Positions 1 through 13,700 of a stretch of DNA of 64,000 bases are shown here, one piece after another (positions within the stretch are counted from its first letter, which is position 1; each line of letters starts with the position of its first letter). The position numbers were made by a program, and so were the translations under genes. The notes under the pieces are model-generated. The model made no database searches, was not told where the DNA came from, and saw nothing but the letters and a program-made list of their open reading frames with translations. The DNA is from Malurus cyaneus samueli (taxonomy: Eukaryota; Chordata; Aves; Passeriformes; Maluridae): the NCBI GenBank assembly GCA_009741485.1, contig CM019236.1, forward strand, positions 42,406,592 through 42,470,591. The letters run 5' to 3'.

Positions 1-559
1 TCCGAGCGCTGCCCGCTCAACCCTCCCTCCTCAAGCCAGCTGAAGAGCATCAGCGGCTCCGTCACTGCGGGCCACAACACCCCAGGCTCCCAAAATTCCA
101 CGGGAGAAAGCGGTGACCAACCGTGCTGAGCGACCCATCCCCCCAGCCTGGTACAGCGAAACCTTCGAAACCCTTCGAAGACACAATAAGCTGAGGGAGG
201 TTGGCCCACACTTGTCTGTGCAGAGCACAGTGCTGTTTTCTTTCCCTCTTCTCACTGTTTTCAGCTGCTTCCAGTAAGAAATCCCTCATATATCTCCAAG
301 CAAAAGCAATTCATGTAGTTTTAAGAGGAATGGAGGAAGAAGGTAGCTCTATCAAATGATTACTTTGTATGAGCAGGACAAGTGAAGACTTTAGGGTGGC
401 CTTTGTTGGCCCTTCCACTTGATTAATTCGTATTTACAGTGCGTTGCTTCATTTGAATGGAGCTAGGATTTATTGCTGAAAATTGCAGAAATGTAGCCCT
501 GGCCTCGCAGACGTGCACAGGAACGGCATTGAAACAGGCTGTGGTTGGTTACAAGTGTT

Positions 560-1470
560 TATTTACTATTCTTGTACAAGCAGCTGGTAACATGTGAGCT
601 TAACAAATGCCCTCTTATTTTTGTGGCTGGTACGCACACAGAGCGTTCCACGTGCTGTTGCTGTTCTGACAAACAGCCCCAGCGCAGGTAGCCGTGTGTG
701 CGGCCGTGCCCGGATGGTGGGAAGCAAGCAGGGAATGGGACATGTTTCTGCGGGATCTGCGGGCCATGCGGGGGTGGGTTTGAGGGGAGATCATCCCGAG
801 CCTGTGCAGGAGCCGGTGAAAAGACAGAGACCCCAGGATGAGCGCCAGCAGCGGAATGCGCGCGTATCTCGAGCGTGCTCGCTATCGCTGCACCGCGATT
901 GAAAAGAATGCTCCAAGGCACCAGAGTTCTAGGAATGACCTATGGAAAAGCTGCGGCTGAGCCGGTGAGGGAACTGGTTTGACTAGGAAGAGGTGGAGTG
1001 TGCAGGGAGCCAGGCGGCCACGCCGTCGTTCACTGGAGCCGCCCGATGCGAAGGGGCTGCGGTCCCTGCGGCCACAGTCCCCGTGTCGCCCGGGAGGAGC
1101 CAAAGGGTGCCTGTTGAAATTTCCTGAGCAGACCCAGTACCAGTTCTAAGGTGTGACTCGAGCCGCTTCTGTTGGGCAGCATTGTTTCGAATTTGGTGAC
1201 ATTCCTGCGGGGGTGTGTGTGTGTGATTGAAGTCCTCGGAAGGCCACGCAGAGAGTGCTTTTTATCCGGTGCCGCAGCGATAACCCAGGAACGCGGTCCC
1301 GCTGGGCAGGAGGATCGGCTGCTCTCACCTGGAGCTGGCAGAGCCATCCATCACTAGAACTGCCGGTCACACCGGCTCCCTTTCCTGCGGAAGCGATTCC
1401 CGGATTCCCGGGTTTGCTGGTGTCCCAAAGACAAAGGCGCAGGGGGCTAACTGGAGAGAGTTTACTACAA
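560..1470. promoter_or_regulatory. CpG-rich block in left palindrome arm (possible CpG island)
   Basis: Base composition changes from AT-rich to GC-rich with many CpG dinucleotides, including cgcgcg-type stretches near 858-870 and frequent CpG through 1020-1400. A short GT run lies at about 1213-1232. Frames of about 105-120 codons occur, but their counterparts in the other arm start differently because of indels, so coding is unlikely. An AATAAA on the minus strand (tttatt at 558-563) lies at its left edge. It could be a promoter CpG island or a GC-rich transposon remnant. Confidence 0.4.
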
Positions 1471-3062
1471 TACATTCTATCACTGCTAATTAAGAATATT
1501 TACCCTGTGTAAATTCCTTGAAGGAAGTAAAATCAATTTTTAAAAAATCAAAACTTTCTGAGTGAACAAAAATTAAGTCCCTCGGGAGGGGGGAGAGGTG
1601 GTTAAAAAGACTTCTAGAGAAAATATTCATCCTAATCAAGACAAACAAAACCAAGAATATCTCATGCAGAAGTGATATAAGATAAATTCGGTCTTGAAGG
1701 TTTCCAGCAGTCCATATGTAGGTCTCTTATAATATATTGACTTGCCACCGGTGTAATTTGGTTATGAAAAACAGGCACACTGAATCATTTTTTCTTAACC
1801 TTTGACTTAGATCTAGAGGAAATGCAGAGGCCCAGCAACAATGATGCAATGAACTTGCATCCCTGTGCTCCAAAACAGTAGTTTTTCACTTGATTTAGGC
1901 TAACTTAATTTTTAATTTGCAGAAAGGCATAGGAGTAAGATTTCTAAGAGTATGCAGGAAGTTATTTCATTATGCATTACTTCTGCTCTGTTATGTTGAT
2001 GAGTTTTGGTATTTGCTTGGCGTTTCTTTGTTGAGTATTTTTCCCCCAAACTTGTATTTCCATACTGAAAAGCCTGAGTTAACATCCAAGAATAATTTAA
2101 ATGGAAAATCTCAGCAACCTGCATTCATATACATTAAATAACTAAACATTTAATCATTATTGAGCAGTTTTTTGGTAGTTACCAAGAAAAATCATGCTAG
2201 CTTGTGGAATTTGAAGCAATTCTGCTTGGTAATGAGGGAATGCTGTTACCATTTGGCAGCTTTGTAGCACAGGCATTGCCGAATGAAGAAATGAACCGCA
2301 AAACATAATAGCAGACTGAGCTCAGGAGCCAAAACCTGAATGATCTGGGAATTGGGAAATGGGAGTAGCATTGTGGAGGACAAAGCAGGCATGACAGATC
2401 AAGAGAAAAACAAAAGGGGAGCTTAACTGTGGCCTGTTTTAGCATGAGAACAAAATAAATTGTTTGCTATGTGTGAACACTGAAAAGTTTTAACAATGCC
2501 TAAGAACATTCTGTTTTGAATCTTTCCCTTAAGGTAAGCCATATTTAAAGTGAGATTTATATCCACCTCAGACCAACTTGCTCATGAACTGGCACTTGAA
2601 AAGCTGCTATACAGCCATTGCTTACACAGCATAATTAATATATGAATTATTTTCGCAGGCCACCACTATCTTAAGTTAGCTGAATATTTCACCCCTTTAG
2701 TCATAATGCTGATTCTGCTTTAAACTGCACAGATTATTAGTTTAAAAATGTCACTGCACTCTAATGAACAACCCCAAACTAGATAACCTTTTTGTAAAAA
2801 GCATTTTGTAAAAAGCTCCTTACTAAGTGTTATAAAAGACTAAGCCTGCTATCCAGTCATGTTTAACATTGTGTGTATCATCAATAACCTTAAATGTGCA
2901 CATCAATTTCAAGCTTCTCACAGCAAAGAATCCTTTTACACTGCTTTGAGGATCTTTCTGAGAGTCATAGAACCCTTCAAACTATCCTTTAGTTTCAAAA
3001 AACAATTAATGCCACTAAGCCAAAATGATTTATTATAGAATGGAATCACGAATAGTGAAAGA

Positions 3063-3125
3063 GTCATAGAATAGAATGTTCAAATTGAAAGGGGCCCATA
3101 AGGATCATGGAGTTCCTTTCAGGAC
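3063..3125 (-). mobile_element. Second CR1 3' terminal fragment, left arm
   Basis: The minus strand reads as a CR1 end: catgatccttatgggcccc, then a pyrimidine-rich ttcaa passage, then attctattctatgactct. This is the typical CR1 3' terminus with its short ATTCTATGA-type repeats. Only the terminal part is clear. The mirrored copy lies near 17993-18055. Confidence 0.6.
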
Positions 3126-3460
3126 TGTTTACACCACGTGAATAAGAGCATAACCCAGATGCTTTTCTAATTACTGTTGACAAGTATATCAACTAAACTA
3201 AACAAGCAATTCAATGGAAGAATCCTATGGTAGTATAAGGGATCACAAAAATACTTTGAAAGCTTGTTTCAAAAGGCGTGTGGACAGGTCATGTTATTAC
3301 AGACTGGGTGGGTAAGGGTTGAGTTTCAGAGCACTGCCAGTGTGTTCAGCAATTTCAGTCTCCACAAGGTGGTAGCAGTTCTGAACATTACTCATGCTGG
3401 CTCCCTTCTTTCGTACTTCCATAAACAGAGTTCTATAAAAACGCAGTAGCCTGATTATCA

Positions 3461-3930
3461 AACAGAATGGTTGAGTTTGGAAAGCTTGGATGTCTTGTGA
3501 TCCAGCCCCTCAACTCCAGCACAAGCACCTAGATCAAGCTACTTAGATGGTTTTTGATTATCTCTGAAGAGGGAGACATCCTCAACACTCCTCTGAGCAA
3601 CCTGCAGCAGTTTTTGGTCACCTTCAGGTAAAAAAACCCAATGTTTTCCGGATGTTATTATTGTTAATATTAATGAATTATGAGCCTCCTGTGTTGCAGT
3701 TTGTGCCCATTGCCTCTTGTCTGTCCCTGGGCACTACTGATAATATCATAGCTCCATTTCTGTATGTACTTCCTTTGGGTATTTGTACACAGGAAACTTT
3801 TTCGTCTCCACTCAAAACAGTCACCGCTCATTCAGCTTCTCCTCAAAGGAAATGAAGATCCAAAAGGCCTTCATGAACTCTCCCCAGTACCCAAAGCACT
3901 CTTCATGTGCTCACAACACGGCACAGCATT
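3461..3930 (-). mobile_element. CR1-like LINE 3' fragment, left arm
   Basis: Read on the minus strand this follows the 3' part of avian CR1 elements. A segment resembling gaggagaagctgaatgagctggg is followed by a passage containing aggacaagaggcaatgggcac, a stretch with a leucine-rich gagatatt-like segment, and finally the characteristic end aaactcaaccattctg at 3461. It is old and diverged. The same copy occurs in the other arm at about 17190-17643, so insertion preceded the inverted duplication, if that duplication is real. Confidence 0.75.
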
Positions 3931-6900
3931 ACAGCTGTGACCTCAAAAGTGCTGAGGAAAGGGGAAGGAGAGCCCTTCTTGGCCTGCTGGCAAGAGTCCT
4001 CCTAATGCACCCAGGACATAATATATTTCTAATAATAAGCATAATATTAGAGAGCTCCAGGAAGCCCAGAGAAAAGTCTGGTCACTGATCTGGCTTCATT
4101 CTCCCCGTGAAGACACATTACAGTACACTGCTCTGCCTGTTACTGTCTCCATCCTCCCTCAGCCTTTTCCCTCTACTCAATTCTTTCCCGAAATTCCCAA
4201 TCTTCAGAAAAAGTTAAGAAGAACACAGGACAATAATTCTGCTCCTGACTTCACATATAAAAGACAGTAGCTTATTCATTTGCACATGAAGAGCAAGTTA
4301 TGTCCCATCATCACACCAGCTCAAAGTGTTTATCCTAATGTTTCAAATTGCTTAGAAAACAAATTACATCTCTTTTGTTTACAGTTCAGTTCAAAATTAT
4401 AATCTGATTTCTGTTTAAGGAACAAAAGATAGGGTAATAAATTCCTCTCTATCAATGCTGGAGCTCCCCAGTTGTTTTTTTTAAGGCACCAGTACTTTTC
4501 AGCCACCGTACAAATGTCTTGATAAAATAGAGAATCAATTAGATGCAAAAATGTAAGGAACTAAATGTAGTAAGGAAGAAATTTTACCTACACAAGAGGA
4601 AAAGAATAAATCAGCAACTTTGTAAAGAGAAGGCTGTATTGGCTAGAGTGATCAGATTAAAGACCAGGACTCCAAAATCAGCACATGCAAACCACGGCTG
4701 TTTACTCTCCAGTTGCATAAAGCAAGGTCCAGACACAAACCCTTGGAGGTTACCCTGGATATGAAAAACAAGCCAAGATTGTTTGATCTGCACAAAACCT
4801 GGTTTCTTTCTGCAAGTCTAAGAGCTTCCAGAGCAGTGTAGAACAGAGAGGAATTCAGCTATGTTTGCATACCTCCATGAAGATGAAACCAAAAATGCTA
4901 AAAGTTAACTTTCACTGCCTCTAGCAGCAATAGCACTTACCACCCACCAATCAAGCATGGCAGCTGCCTCTGGAGGTGCCAATCCCTTCCTACTAATGAT
5001 AAAGATTTCAAACCTGAGTGCTTTCAGTAGCACCTAAATTAGATGTAAGGAACAGTGAAGTAAAAAAAGGGCTTCAAAAAGGATTGCATTTGTACATTCT
5101 CCACTGAGCCTGCGAAGGCAGAGAATGAACACATTTTGTGAGCAGCACAGCCTCTTCAGCATTGAAGTATCTCTGGGTGAGGAGCTCTCAATGCCTGAAC
5201 ATGAACAAAGATTATTTTCAAGGAAAAGAGAGCTAGCCTTGTAAAACACTTTACATACACTGATGGGAACCCTTAAGATTGATGAGGAGGGTGTGAAATA
5301 AATGTTGTTGGAAGTTGTTTCAAAAAATTATCTCAAATGTGCCCTAAGCTTCTAGCTCATGAATAGCTTGTTACAGATTACTTGAGATCATTTATTTGTA
5401 CTTCATAAAACAGTCATCCAGCCACGATCAGCACTCACAGGAAACACTTATCTTCAACAGGGCACAGGGAATGGTTTCCTATGTCGTTCTCACAAGCTGT
5501 ATGTGTTGGGAAATAAATATCAGATATACTTTTATCTACTGTTGAAATTCTTTTAAAGTGAAGACATACTAGTGACTTATTTTGGCCTCTCCCCAGCCTA
5601 TGCTTTCAAAAACAGGAGGAATTTAATCTCAGGACTAGAAGTAATCTCTTCTGTAGGCATCAATAAGATCTAGGTGACCTGTAAGAACTCAAGATTGGTT
5701 ATTGTGGTAACAATAGAAACAGATGGCAGAGTCAGGTATTTTTTTCCACACACTTTCATCTGCTTCACAGTTCAAAGCCTTCAGTCACCTCCCACTGTTA
5801 ATCTTTCTTTCTTGTTTTTCCTTTCTCCTTTGGTACTTCCCGTAATGATATCAACTTCGGCATCTTGTCTGGTTTTTCTGCATCATTTCTTTCATGTATC
5901 AGTGAACATCCCATTCAACATAGATCAGTAAATATATCTTTATTTATTATTTCAAATTCCTGTATAGATGAATTTGCTTTTGTTTTGGAGGAAGACATGC
6001 ATTCAATTTGACAACGATATACTTAAGAAACTATTTTTTCATAAAAGAATTCTTTCAGGGACTGTACAAGCACCTTAAACAAATTCCAATATTTGAAACT
6101 TAGTGTTTAAACAGAGTAGATCACAATTACAGAAATCAATGTCTATTTTCTAATAAGAATTTTAGTTCTGAAAAGCTTTAAATATTATAGTTTATTAGCC
6201 CATGTAATTTATAACCCATCCTTCACTGCTCTGAAACAACAGTGCCCTTTCAAAGAAGACCCTTAAAAATATTGAGGGACTGAATATTTCATATGCAGAC
6301 CACAATATTTTTAGCAATAGGAATAAAGTCCTATAAAAGACAAAAAAGTCCTTCACACATTAGCAATTTCAACAATAAATAGGGAGGCAGTAATTTCTGT
6401 ATTCAAAGCCCTGAAGCCATTCATGTGCAAGGGTTGATGATTCAACTCTCAGCTCAATGTACCTTAAGCTTGTGCAGCATGAGAAGGACAGAAAGAGATG
6501 GCCTTGGTTTGAATGTAAGCAAACCCTATGGCAAAGGCATGCCTTGCCATTTTTTCTCGAGAAATTTTTTTCCAATTTTACTTTCAAGATTTAGAGCTTG
6601 TTCTTGTCATCGGTCCCTTTATCCAGCAAAAACACCTCAGTGCTTATCAGGTTCTGCAGTCTGTTCCACTCAGGAGCTAAATAGATTTCTTACCACCAGA
6701 GTTCCTGCCCAAGTGGTGTCATGAACATAATAGTCCTGCAACCCTCCAGAGAATCCTTCTATTTGGGCTGGTGTGCAGAACCATAAATTCATTATTCTAC
6801 TTTTCCCTGGACATGATTAACTTGCACATGGACTGTCACTGCCTATGAATAAATCTGTTCTTTTTTTGACTCAAAAAGCAAGTTAAATACTCAGAATATT

Positions 6901-9900
6901 CTCTGAAAGATCAGCTCAAAGAGGGAATATTACATAAGGAGGAAGGTGTTAAAAGAAAAACCAACCTCCCACTTATTTCTCTAGAAGAAACAGAAAGCAG
7001 AAGTTTCTTAGTATCCAACCACAAATATCTGGAGTCATGACAGCTAAGCAGCACAAGCACCTGAAAACATTGCACACCCAGAAACCTGAGAAGTTTGTAA
7101 CCTGTGGAGATATTAGTCAGGGCAGGAGCTCCAAGCCTCAAGCAGATAAACAAACTGCCAGAAAGCAGGCTAATGTTATAAAAAGTTCAGGGACTGCTGG
7201 AGGGTTGCCAGGCGTTCTAATCCCCATTCTATGTGGAGATTTCAGAACATTCTAATGGTTTCATGTGGTGCTGCTGATTTTATCTGGCACTGCCAGTCCT
7301 CCCTCAGGCCTAAAAACAATTGTTATTCTGTCTCCTTTGCTTGGACTAGATTAACCATAAAATTTTCGCACTTTCAAACAAAGTTTGACATCTTCCAAAG
7401 CGTTTTAACAAATAATGTTTAATATAAAAGAAGAGTTACAGAAATCAAACAAGAAAATTCTGTAACTGTTGTACTATTATACAGAATGTTCTATTATAAG
7501 TCAAAAGCAACACAAATACAGGTGGTTTCAAAAGCTGTAAGGAAAAATTGTATCTTAGAAGCAGAAAAATACATTTATATTTGGAAGAAAAACTTAAAAG
7601 ATACCTTTACATCTTGACAAAAAAAAAATTATAAGCTGTTTTGAAGACCACCAATAATTTTACCATGTGCATTATGATTAAACTTGAACAGTCAACACCA
7701 AATAAGGCTGCTGGGAATATACTGAAGTCCTCACACTTCACTTGTCAGAGAGGAATAGGGTGAGCAAGTTTCAGTCCAAGTACTCTGACCTGTTGGTACC
7801 TCAATATGCTGACATAGTACAAATTGAAGATTTAAGAGTTTTAAGATGAGAGATCATCTTTCCTTAATTGCAGATAGATTAATCCCAAACTGACATAAGA
7901 AAGAATCTTCAAGTAAAGGTGTGATATTTCTTCATTAAAGCTCCGGTTGAAGAATTGTATTATGCTACCTCTAGAGGTCCTACAGATATATCAAAATTCT
8001 GAAACCCTCAAGTTAAAAAGAGAGGTAAATTTGAATTTTAAACTGTTTCTTGGTTTGTGGACATAACACTTCAAAAGTAAAAAACATGGGACATTTAGTA
8101 TTAGAGTGTATTTCATGTTGGATAATGCTTGCTTTACTGTTTAACAACTTTTTTGTTGTTTTTCCTTGAGTTTTGTTTTTGCTTGGAGTATTTACTTGAA
8201 TCTTATCAAATTAAATGTAACGCACCAAAGATTTCTTTCAAAAGCCTGGAAGGGTTGTATTTAAATTAAACCATGTTGGCATTCTGTAATGTAAATAATG
8301 ACATACACAGTTATTTTTAAACTAGATACCCTGGAATGTAGAATAATGAGTAAAGCAAAGTGTTTTATAAAGTGATTCATAGTCTTTTTAAATACCAGAA
8401 AATGGATAGCAGCATGGCTGCTTGCTTTTTTTTTCTTTTTCTCATGGCTCCTACTATTTTTTTACTACACAGGTATACTGTCATAATCATTTAACCTCCA
8501 CATACAAATGAAAAAAATTCCCAAAAATATTTTCTGAAAGCAACACTGTCATCAAGTTTAAGAATTCTTCCAAAATAACGAATTTGTTCCATTTTTTGTC
8601 TTGACCTTCATAATAATATAATTCCATATAAAATATGGACCATTTACTGACAGGTACTGGCTATGTGTTTGGTATTGTGTGTGTCTTAGAGCTCACACAT
8701 TTCTGCATATGGGGGCAGTTGTAGCTCTTGAAATAAAAGTGTTGAAGAAATGTAGATGATGTTCTAAAACAATCTCCAGCCTAGGCTGCTCTTGCTTTAA
8801 CACATATAATATCCTACATTCCTGACTTGAAATTAAAATGAAATTGCAAGAATTAGCAGTACAAAACTTCCTACATTGACAAAAATGAGTGTTATTTACT
8901 TGTACCAAACAGATATTGCAAAACTCTGTTTCTATGTCGAAGCTTATTTTCCCACATACTTTTTACTTCCCATTATGTGGACAACTACATTGCCACATAA
9001 AATATGAACAATACATATTCATTTAGTTAGATTACAATATAGGGAATCTTTATCCAAAAATCTCAGTGCTTTCACCTTGGGGCACAAAGAAAAAGAAAGC
9101 CAAAACCATAGCATGGATCCTCTTACCTCACTAGGAAGATCAGGGAAACAAGAATATAATAACAAGGAAAACCACCAATATCAATATCAGTATCAATAAA
9201 CTAGGAGCCTCAGCACATTGAGCTAAAAATTTAAATATATGGTATTGGCAAGGACACAATAAAAATGAACAGAGTTAGATGATCTTGACACAAGTACCAC
9301 TTCATTACAAACCCCTAAACGATTTTATGGTTTGCCTTGGAGCCTGGGATATTTTTCAGAAAGAAAAGCAGCAACAGTGTGGCAAAGGGTTTAAGGATTT
9401 TCAGAGACAGAGATAGTTAGGCAGCCTTAGAGTGGGATTTGTGAGGAACAGGAAGGGATGAATGATAAGTGGGTTGTTCTGCTTCTGAGTGTTAGAGACA
9501 GCAAATGACCATTTGGACTCCGCCTGTTTGGAGGAAAAATTATTTATTTAGCAATAGAGTCTTTAATCATCTTCTGCTAGACCTGTCAAGTGGCTGTTCT
9601 ACTCACACAGCAGTATCCAGTAATTTCAACTGACAGTACTTAAAAAGAATGCTATGCTCTGTGTTGAAAAACAGTTTAAAAATAACTGAACTGTTCATTG
9701 TGGAGCCCTTACTACAGAACCCAGTTAAATGGCTCATCCTTTACCTAGATTATATTTAGAGATACCTCACATGTAATTTTTCTGGTTTTGAAACTTCAAG
9801 GGGATGATTCTTGAATTTTTACTCAGAATAACTATGACAACCTTTCTCAAATACTTCACTAACCAGTAGTTTATGAATATGGTATTTTCAAATCACACAA

Positions 9901-10278
9901 ATTTAGTGATTTAATATTAAACAAACACAAAGAAAGATGGAATTGTGAGTACAACTCAAAACTCCTTTAGAAAAGGAATTTTTAACAACTTTTAGACACC
10001 ACGTTTTTCGTTTCCAGGGTAACACCCCAAAATTAATAGTAAGGCTTTAAAGCTCTTCAGAAAAACTGATACAAACAAATATTATATCTGAAGTGTATAA
10101 GCATAGTAAAGACTTCTGAACTTCAACTTCAGGAACAAAATAACCAGTATGAAAGCTGGAATAATTATCAGATCTTGTGACATAGCTATGGCATGTTGTT
10201 TCTCTCCTTACCACCACCACCCTTCCTTGACTTCTCAGAATGCAAAGAGTATATTCCATTCTTTGGAATGCTGAGAGA

Positions 10279-10774
10279 TAGGGCACAGGAAAGGGGACAA
10301 GCCATGTCATTTGCCTCTCTATCCTTCCTACTGCCCCTTCCCCTTGTTTATCTTCATTTTTTGCCACTATTTTCAGAAGACAACTGAAAAATAAAAGGTT
10401 CAAACTTCCCCAAATCTTGCTGTTTTAACAGGTGAGGGGTAGCATTGAGCTATCTAGAGAAAAGAACGTGTGCCAGGAGAGATTTATTGCCCATGCCTGA
10501 GCCTGTGCTGTCTGGGCAGGCTGCTGTAGCCACTTCTATCATAAATGTGAAACTCTTCTGCAATTTGTGTTTTTTTTTGTTTGGTTTTTTTTTTTTTTTT
10601 TTCTATACGCCAAGCTAGGCAATTGTCTGCTTTGATTATACACAAGCTAATCGGGCAAAAACTTTCCTGGCTTGGCATTCTCTAGCAATTGCAAAAGCAA
10701 CTTGTAAACCATTTCCTCAGGCTGTTAAGTTTTCAGTTATCATGGTTTAGCAGAACAGATGAAATGTAGGAAAT
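10279..10774. other. Spacer at the centre of the palindrome
   Basis: These 496 bases separate the two arms and have no inverted partner. Complementarity stops sharply: the left arm ends in ctgagaga at 10271-10278 and the right begins with tctctcag at 10775-10782, with unrelated sequence inside. The spacer holds a poly-T run near 10569-10602 and no convincing ORF. A single-copy spacer of this size is usual for natural palindromes. It would also be left as a loop by a fold-back sequencing artefact. Confidence 0.9.
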
Positions 10775-13700
10775 TCTCTCAGCATTCCAAAGAATGGGAA
10801 TATACTCTTTGCATTCTGAGAAGTCAAGGAAGGGTGGTGGTGGTAAGGAGAGAAACAACATGCCATAGCTATGTCACAAGATCTGATAATTATTCCAGCT
10901 TTCATACTGGTTATTTGTTTTCCTGAAGTTGAAGTTCAGAAGTCTTTACTATGCTTATACACTTCAGATATAATATTTGTTTGTATCAGTTTTTCTGAAG
11001 AGCTTTAAAGCCTTACTATTAATTTTGGGGTGTTACCCTGGAAAACGAAAAACGTGGTGTCTAAAAGTTGTTAAAAATCCTTTTCTAAAGGAGTTTTGAG
11101 TGTACTCACAATTCCATCTTTCTTTGTGTTTGTTTAATAATTAAATCACTAAATTTGTGTGATTTGAAAATACCATATTCATAAACTACTGGTTAGTGAA
11201 GTATTTTGAGAAAGGTTGTCATAGTAATTCTGAGTAAAAATTCAAGAATCATCCCCTTGAAGTTTCAAAACCAGAAAAATTACATGTGAGGTATCTCTAA
11301 ATATAATCTAGGTAAAGGATGAGCCATTTAACTGGGTTCTGTAGTAAGGGCTCCACAATGAACAGTTCAGTTATTTTTAAACTGTTTTTCAACACAGAGC
11401 ATAGCAATTCTTTTAAAGTACTGTCAGTTGAAATTACTGGATACTGCTGTGTGAGTAGAACAGCCACTTGACAGGTCTAGCAGAAGATGATATAAAGACT
11501 TATTGCTAAATAAAATAATTTTCCCTCCAAACAGGCGGAGTCCAAATGGTCATTTGCTGTCTCTAACACTCAGAAGCAGAACAACCCACTTATCATCATC
11601 CCTTCCATGTTCCTCACAAATCCCACTCTAAGGCTGCCTAACTATCTCTGTCTCTGAAAATCCTTAAACCCTTTGCCACACTGTTGCTGCTTTTCTTTCT
11701 GAAAAATATCCCAGGCTCCAAGGCAAACCATAAAATCGTTAAGGGGTTTTGTAATAGAAGTGGTACTTGTGTCAAGATCATCTAACTCTGTTCATTTTTA
11801 TTGTGTCCTTGCCAATACCATATATTTAAATTTTTTAGCTCAATGTGCTGAGGCTCCTAGTTTATTGATACTGATATTGATATTGGTGGTTTTCCTTGTT
11901 ATTATATTCTTGTTTCCCTGATCTTCCTAGTGAGGTAAGAGGATCCATGCTATGGTTTTGGCTTTCTTTTTCTTTGTGCCCCAAGGTGAAAGCACTGAGA
12001 TTTTTGGATAAAGATTCCCTATATTGTAATCTACATAAAATGAATATGTATTGTTCATATTTATGTGGCAATGTAGTTGTCCACATAATGGGAAGTAAAA
12101 AGTATGTGGGAAAATAAGCTTCGACATAGAACAAGAGTTTTGCATAATCTGTTTGGTACAAGTAAATAACACTCATTTTTGTCAATGTAGGAAGTTTTGT
12201 ACTGCTAATTCTTGCAATTTCATTTATAATTTCAAGTCAGGAATGTAGGATATTATATGTGTTAAAGCAAGAAGCAGCCTAGGCTGGAGATTGTTTTAGA
12301 AATCATCTACATTTCTTCAACACTTTTATTTCAAGAGCTACAACTGCCCCCATATGCAGAAATGTGTGAGCTCTAAGACACACACAATACCAAACACATA
12401 GCCAGTACCTGTCAGTAAATGGGTCCATATTTTCATATGGAAATTATTATTATTATGAAGGTCAAGACAAAAAATGGAACAAATTCGTTATTTTGGAAGA
12501 ATTCTTAAACTTGATGACAGTGTTGCTTTCAGAAAAATTTTGGGGAATTTTTTTCATTTGTATGTGGAGGTTAAATGATTATGACAGTATACCTGTGTAG
12601 TAAAAAAATAGTAGGAGCCATGAGAAAAAGAAAAAAAAAAGCAAGCAGCCATGCTGCTATCCATTTTCTGGTATTTAAAAGACTATGAATCACTTTATAA
12701 ACACTTTGCTTTACTCATTATTCTACATTCCAGGGTGATCTAGTTTAAAAATAACTGTGTATGTCATTATTTACAATACAGAATGCCAACATGGTTTAAT
12801 TTAAATACAACCCTTCCAGGCTTTTGAAAGAAATCTTTGGTGCGTTACATTTAATTTGATAAGATTCAAGTAAATACTCCAAGCAAAAACAAAACTCAAG
12901 GAAAAACAACAAAAAAGTTGTTAAACAGTAAAGCAAGCATTATCCAACATGAAATACACTCTAATACTGAAATGTCCCATGTTTTTTACTTTTGAAGTGT
13001 TATGTCCACAAACCAAGAAACAGTTTAAAATTCAAATTTACCTCTCTTTTTAACTTGAGGGGTTTCAGAATTTTGATATATCTGTAGGACCTCTAGAGGT
13101 AGCATAAATACAATTCTTCAACCGGAGCTTTAATGAAGAAATATCACACCCTTTACTCTGAAGATTCTTTCTTTATGTCAGTTTGGGATTAATCTATCTG
13201 CAATTAAGGAAAGATGATCTCTCATCTTAAAACTCTTAAATCTTCAATTTGTACTATGTCAGCATATTGAGGTACCAACAGGTCAGAGTACTTGGACTGA
13301 AAACTTGCCACCCCTATTCCTCTCTGACAAGTGAAGTGTGAAGGACTTCAGTATATTCCCAGCAGCCTTATTTGGTGTTGACTGTTCAAGTTTAATCATA
13401 ATGCACATGGTAAAATTATTGGTGGTCTTCAAAACAGCTTATAATTTTTTTTTTGTCAAGATGTAAAGGTATCTTTTAAGTTTTTCTTCCAAATATAAAT
13501 GTATTTTTCTGCTTCTAAGATACAATTTTTCCTTACAGCTTTTGAAACCACCTGTATTTGTGTTGCTTTTGACTTATAATAGAACATTCTGTATAATAGT
13601 ACAACAGTTACAGAATTCTCTTGTTTGATTTCTGTAACTCTTCTTTTAATTAAAACATTATTTGTAAAACGCTTTGGAAGATGTCAAACTTTGTTTGAAA

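Larger units (their letters stand above)
1..10278 (+). repeat. Left arm of a giant inverted repeat (palindrome)
   Basis: The first bases are the reverse complement of the segment ending at 21147, and the match continues inward to 10278, whose partner is 10775. Matching landmarks include the CpG-rich block at about 560-1470, CR1 pieces near 3.1 and 3.5 kb, and the segment at 10190-10278. The arms differ by scattered substitutions and many 1-base insertions or deletions, often in homopolymers; by eye this is a few percent. The arm reaches the window edge, so its true outer end is unknown. Apart from CR1 pieces I recognise no gene in it. Open frames here are short, and several change frame between the two arms. 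Confidence 0.95.
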
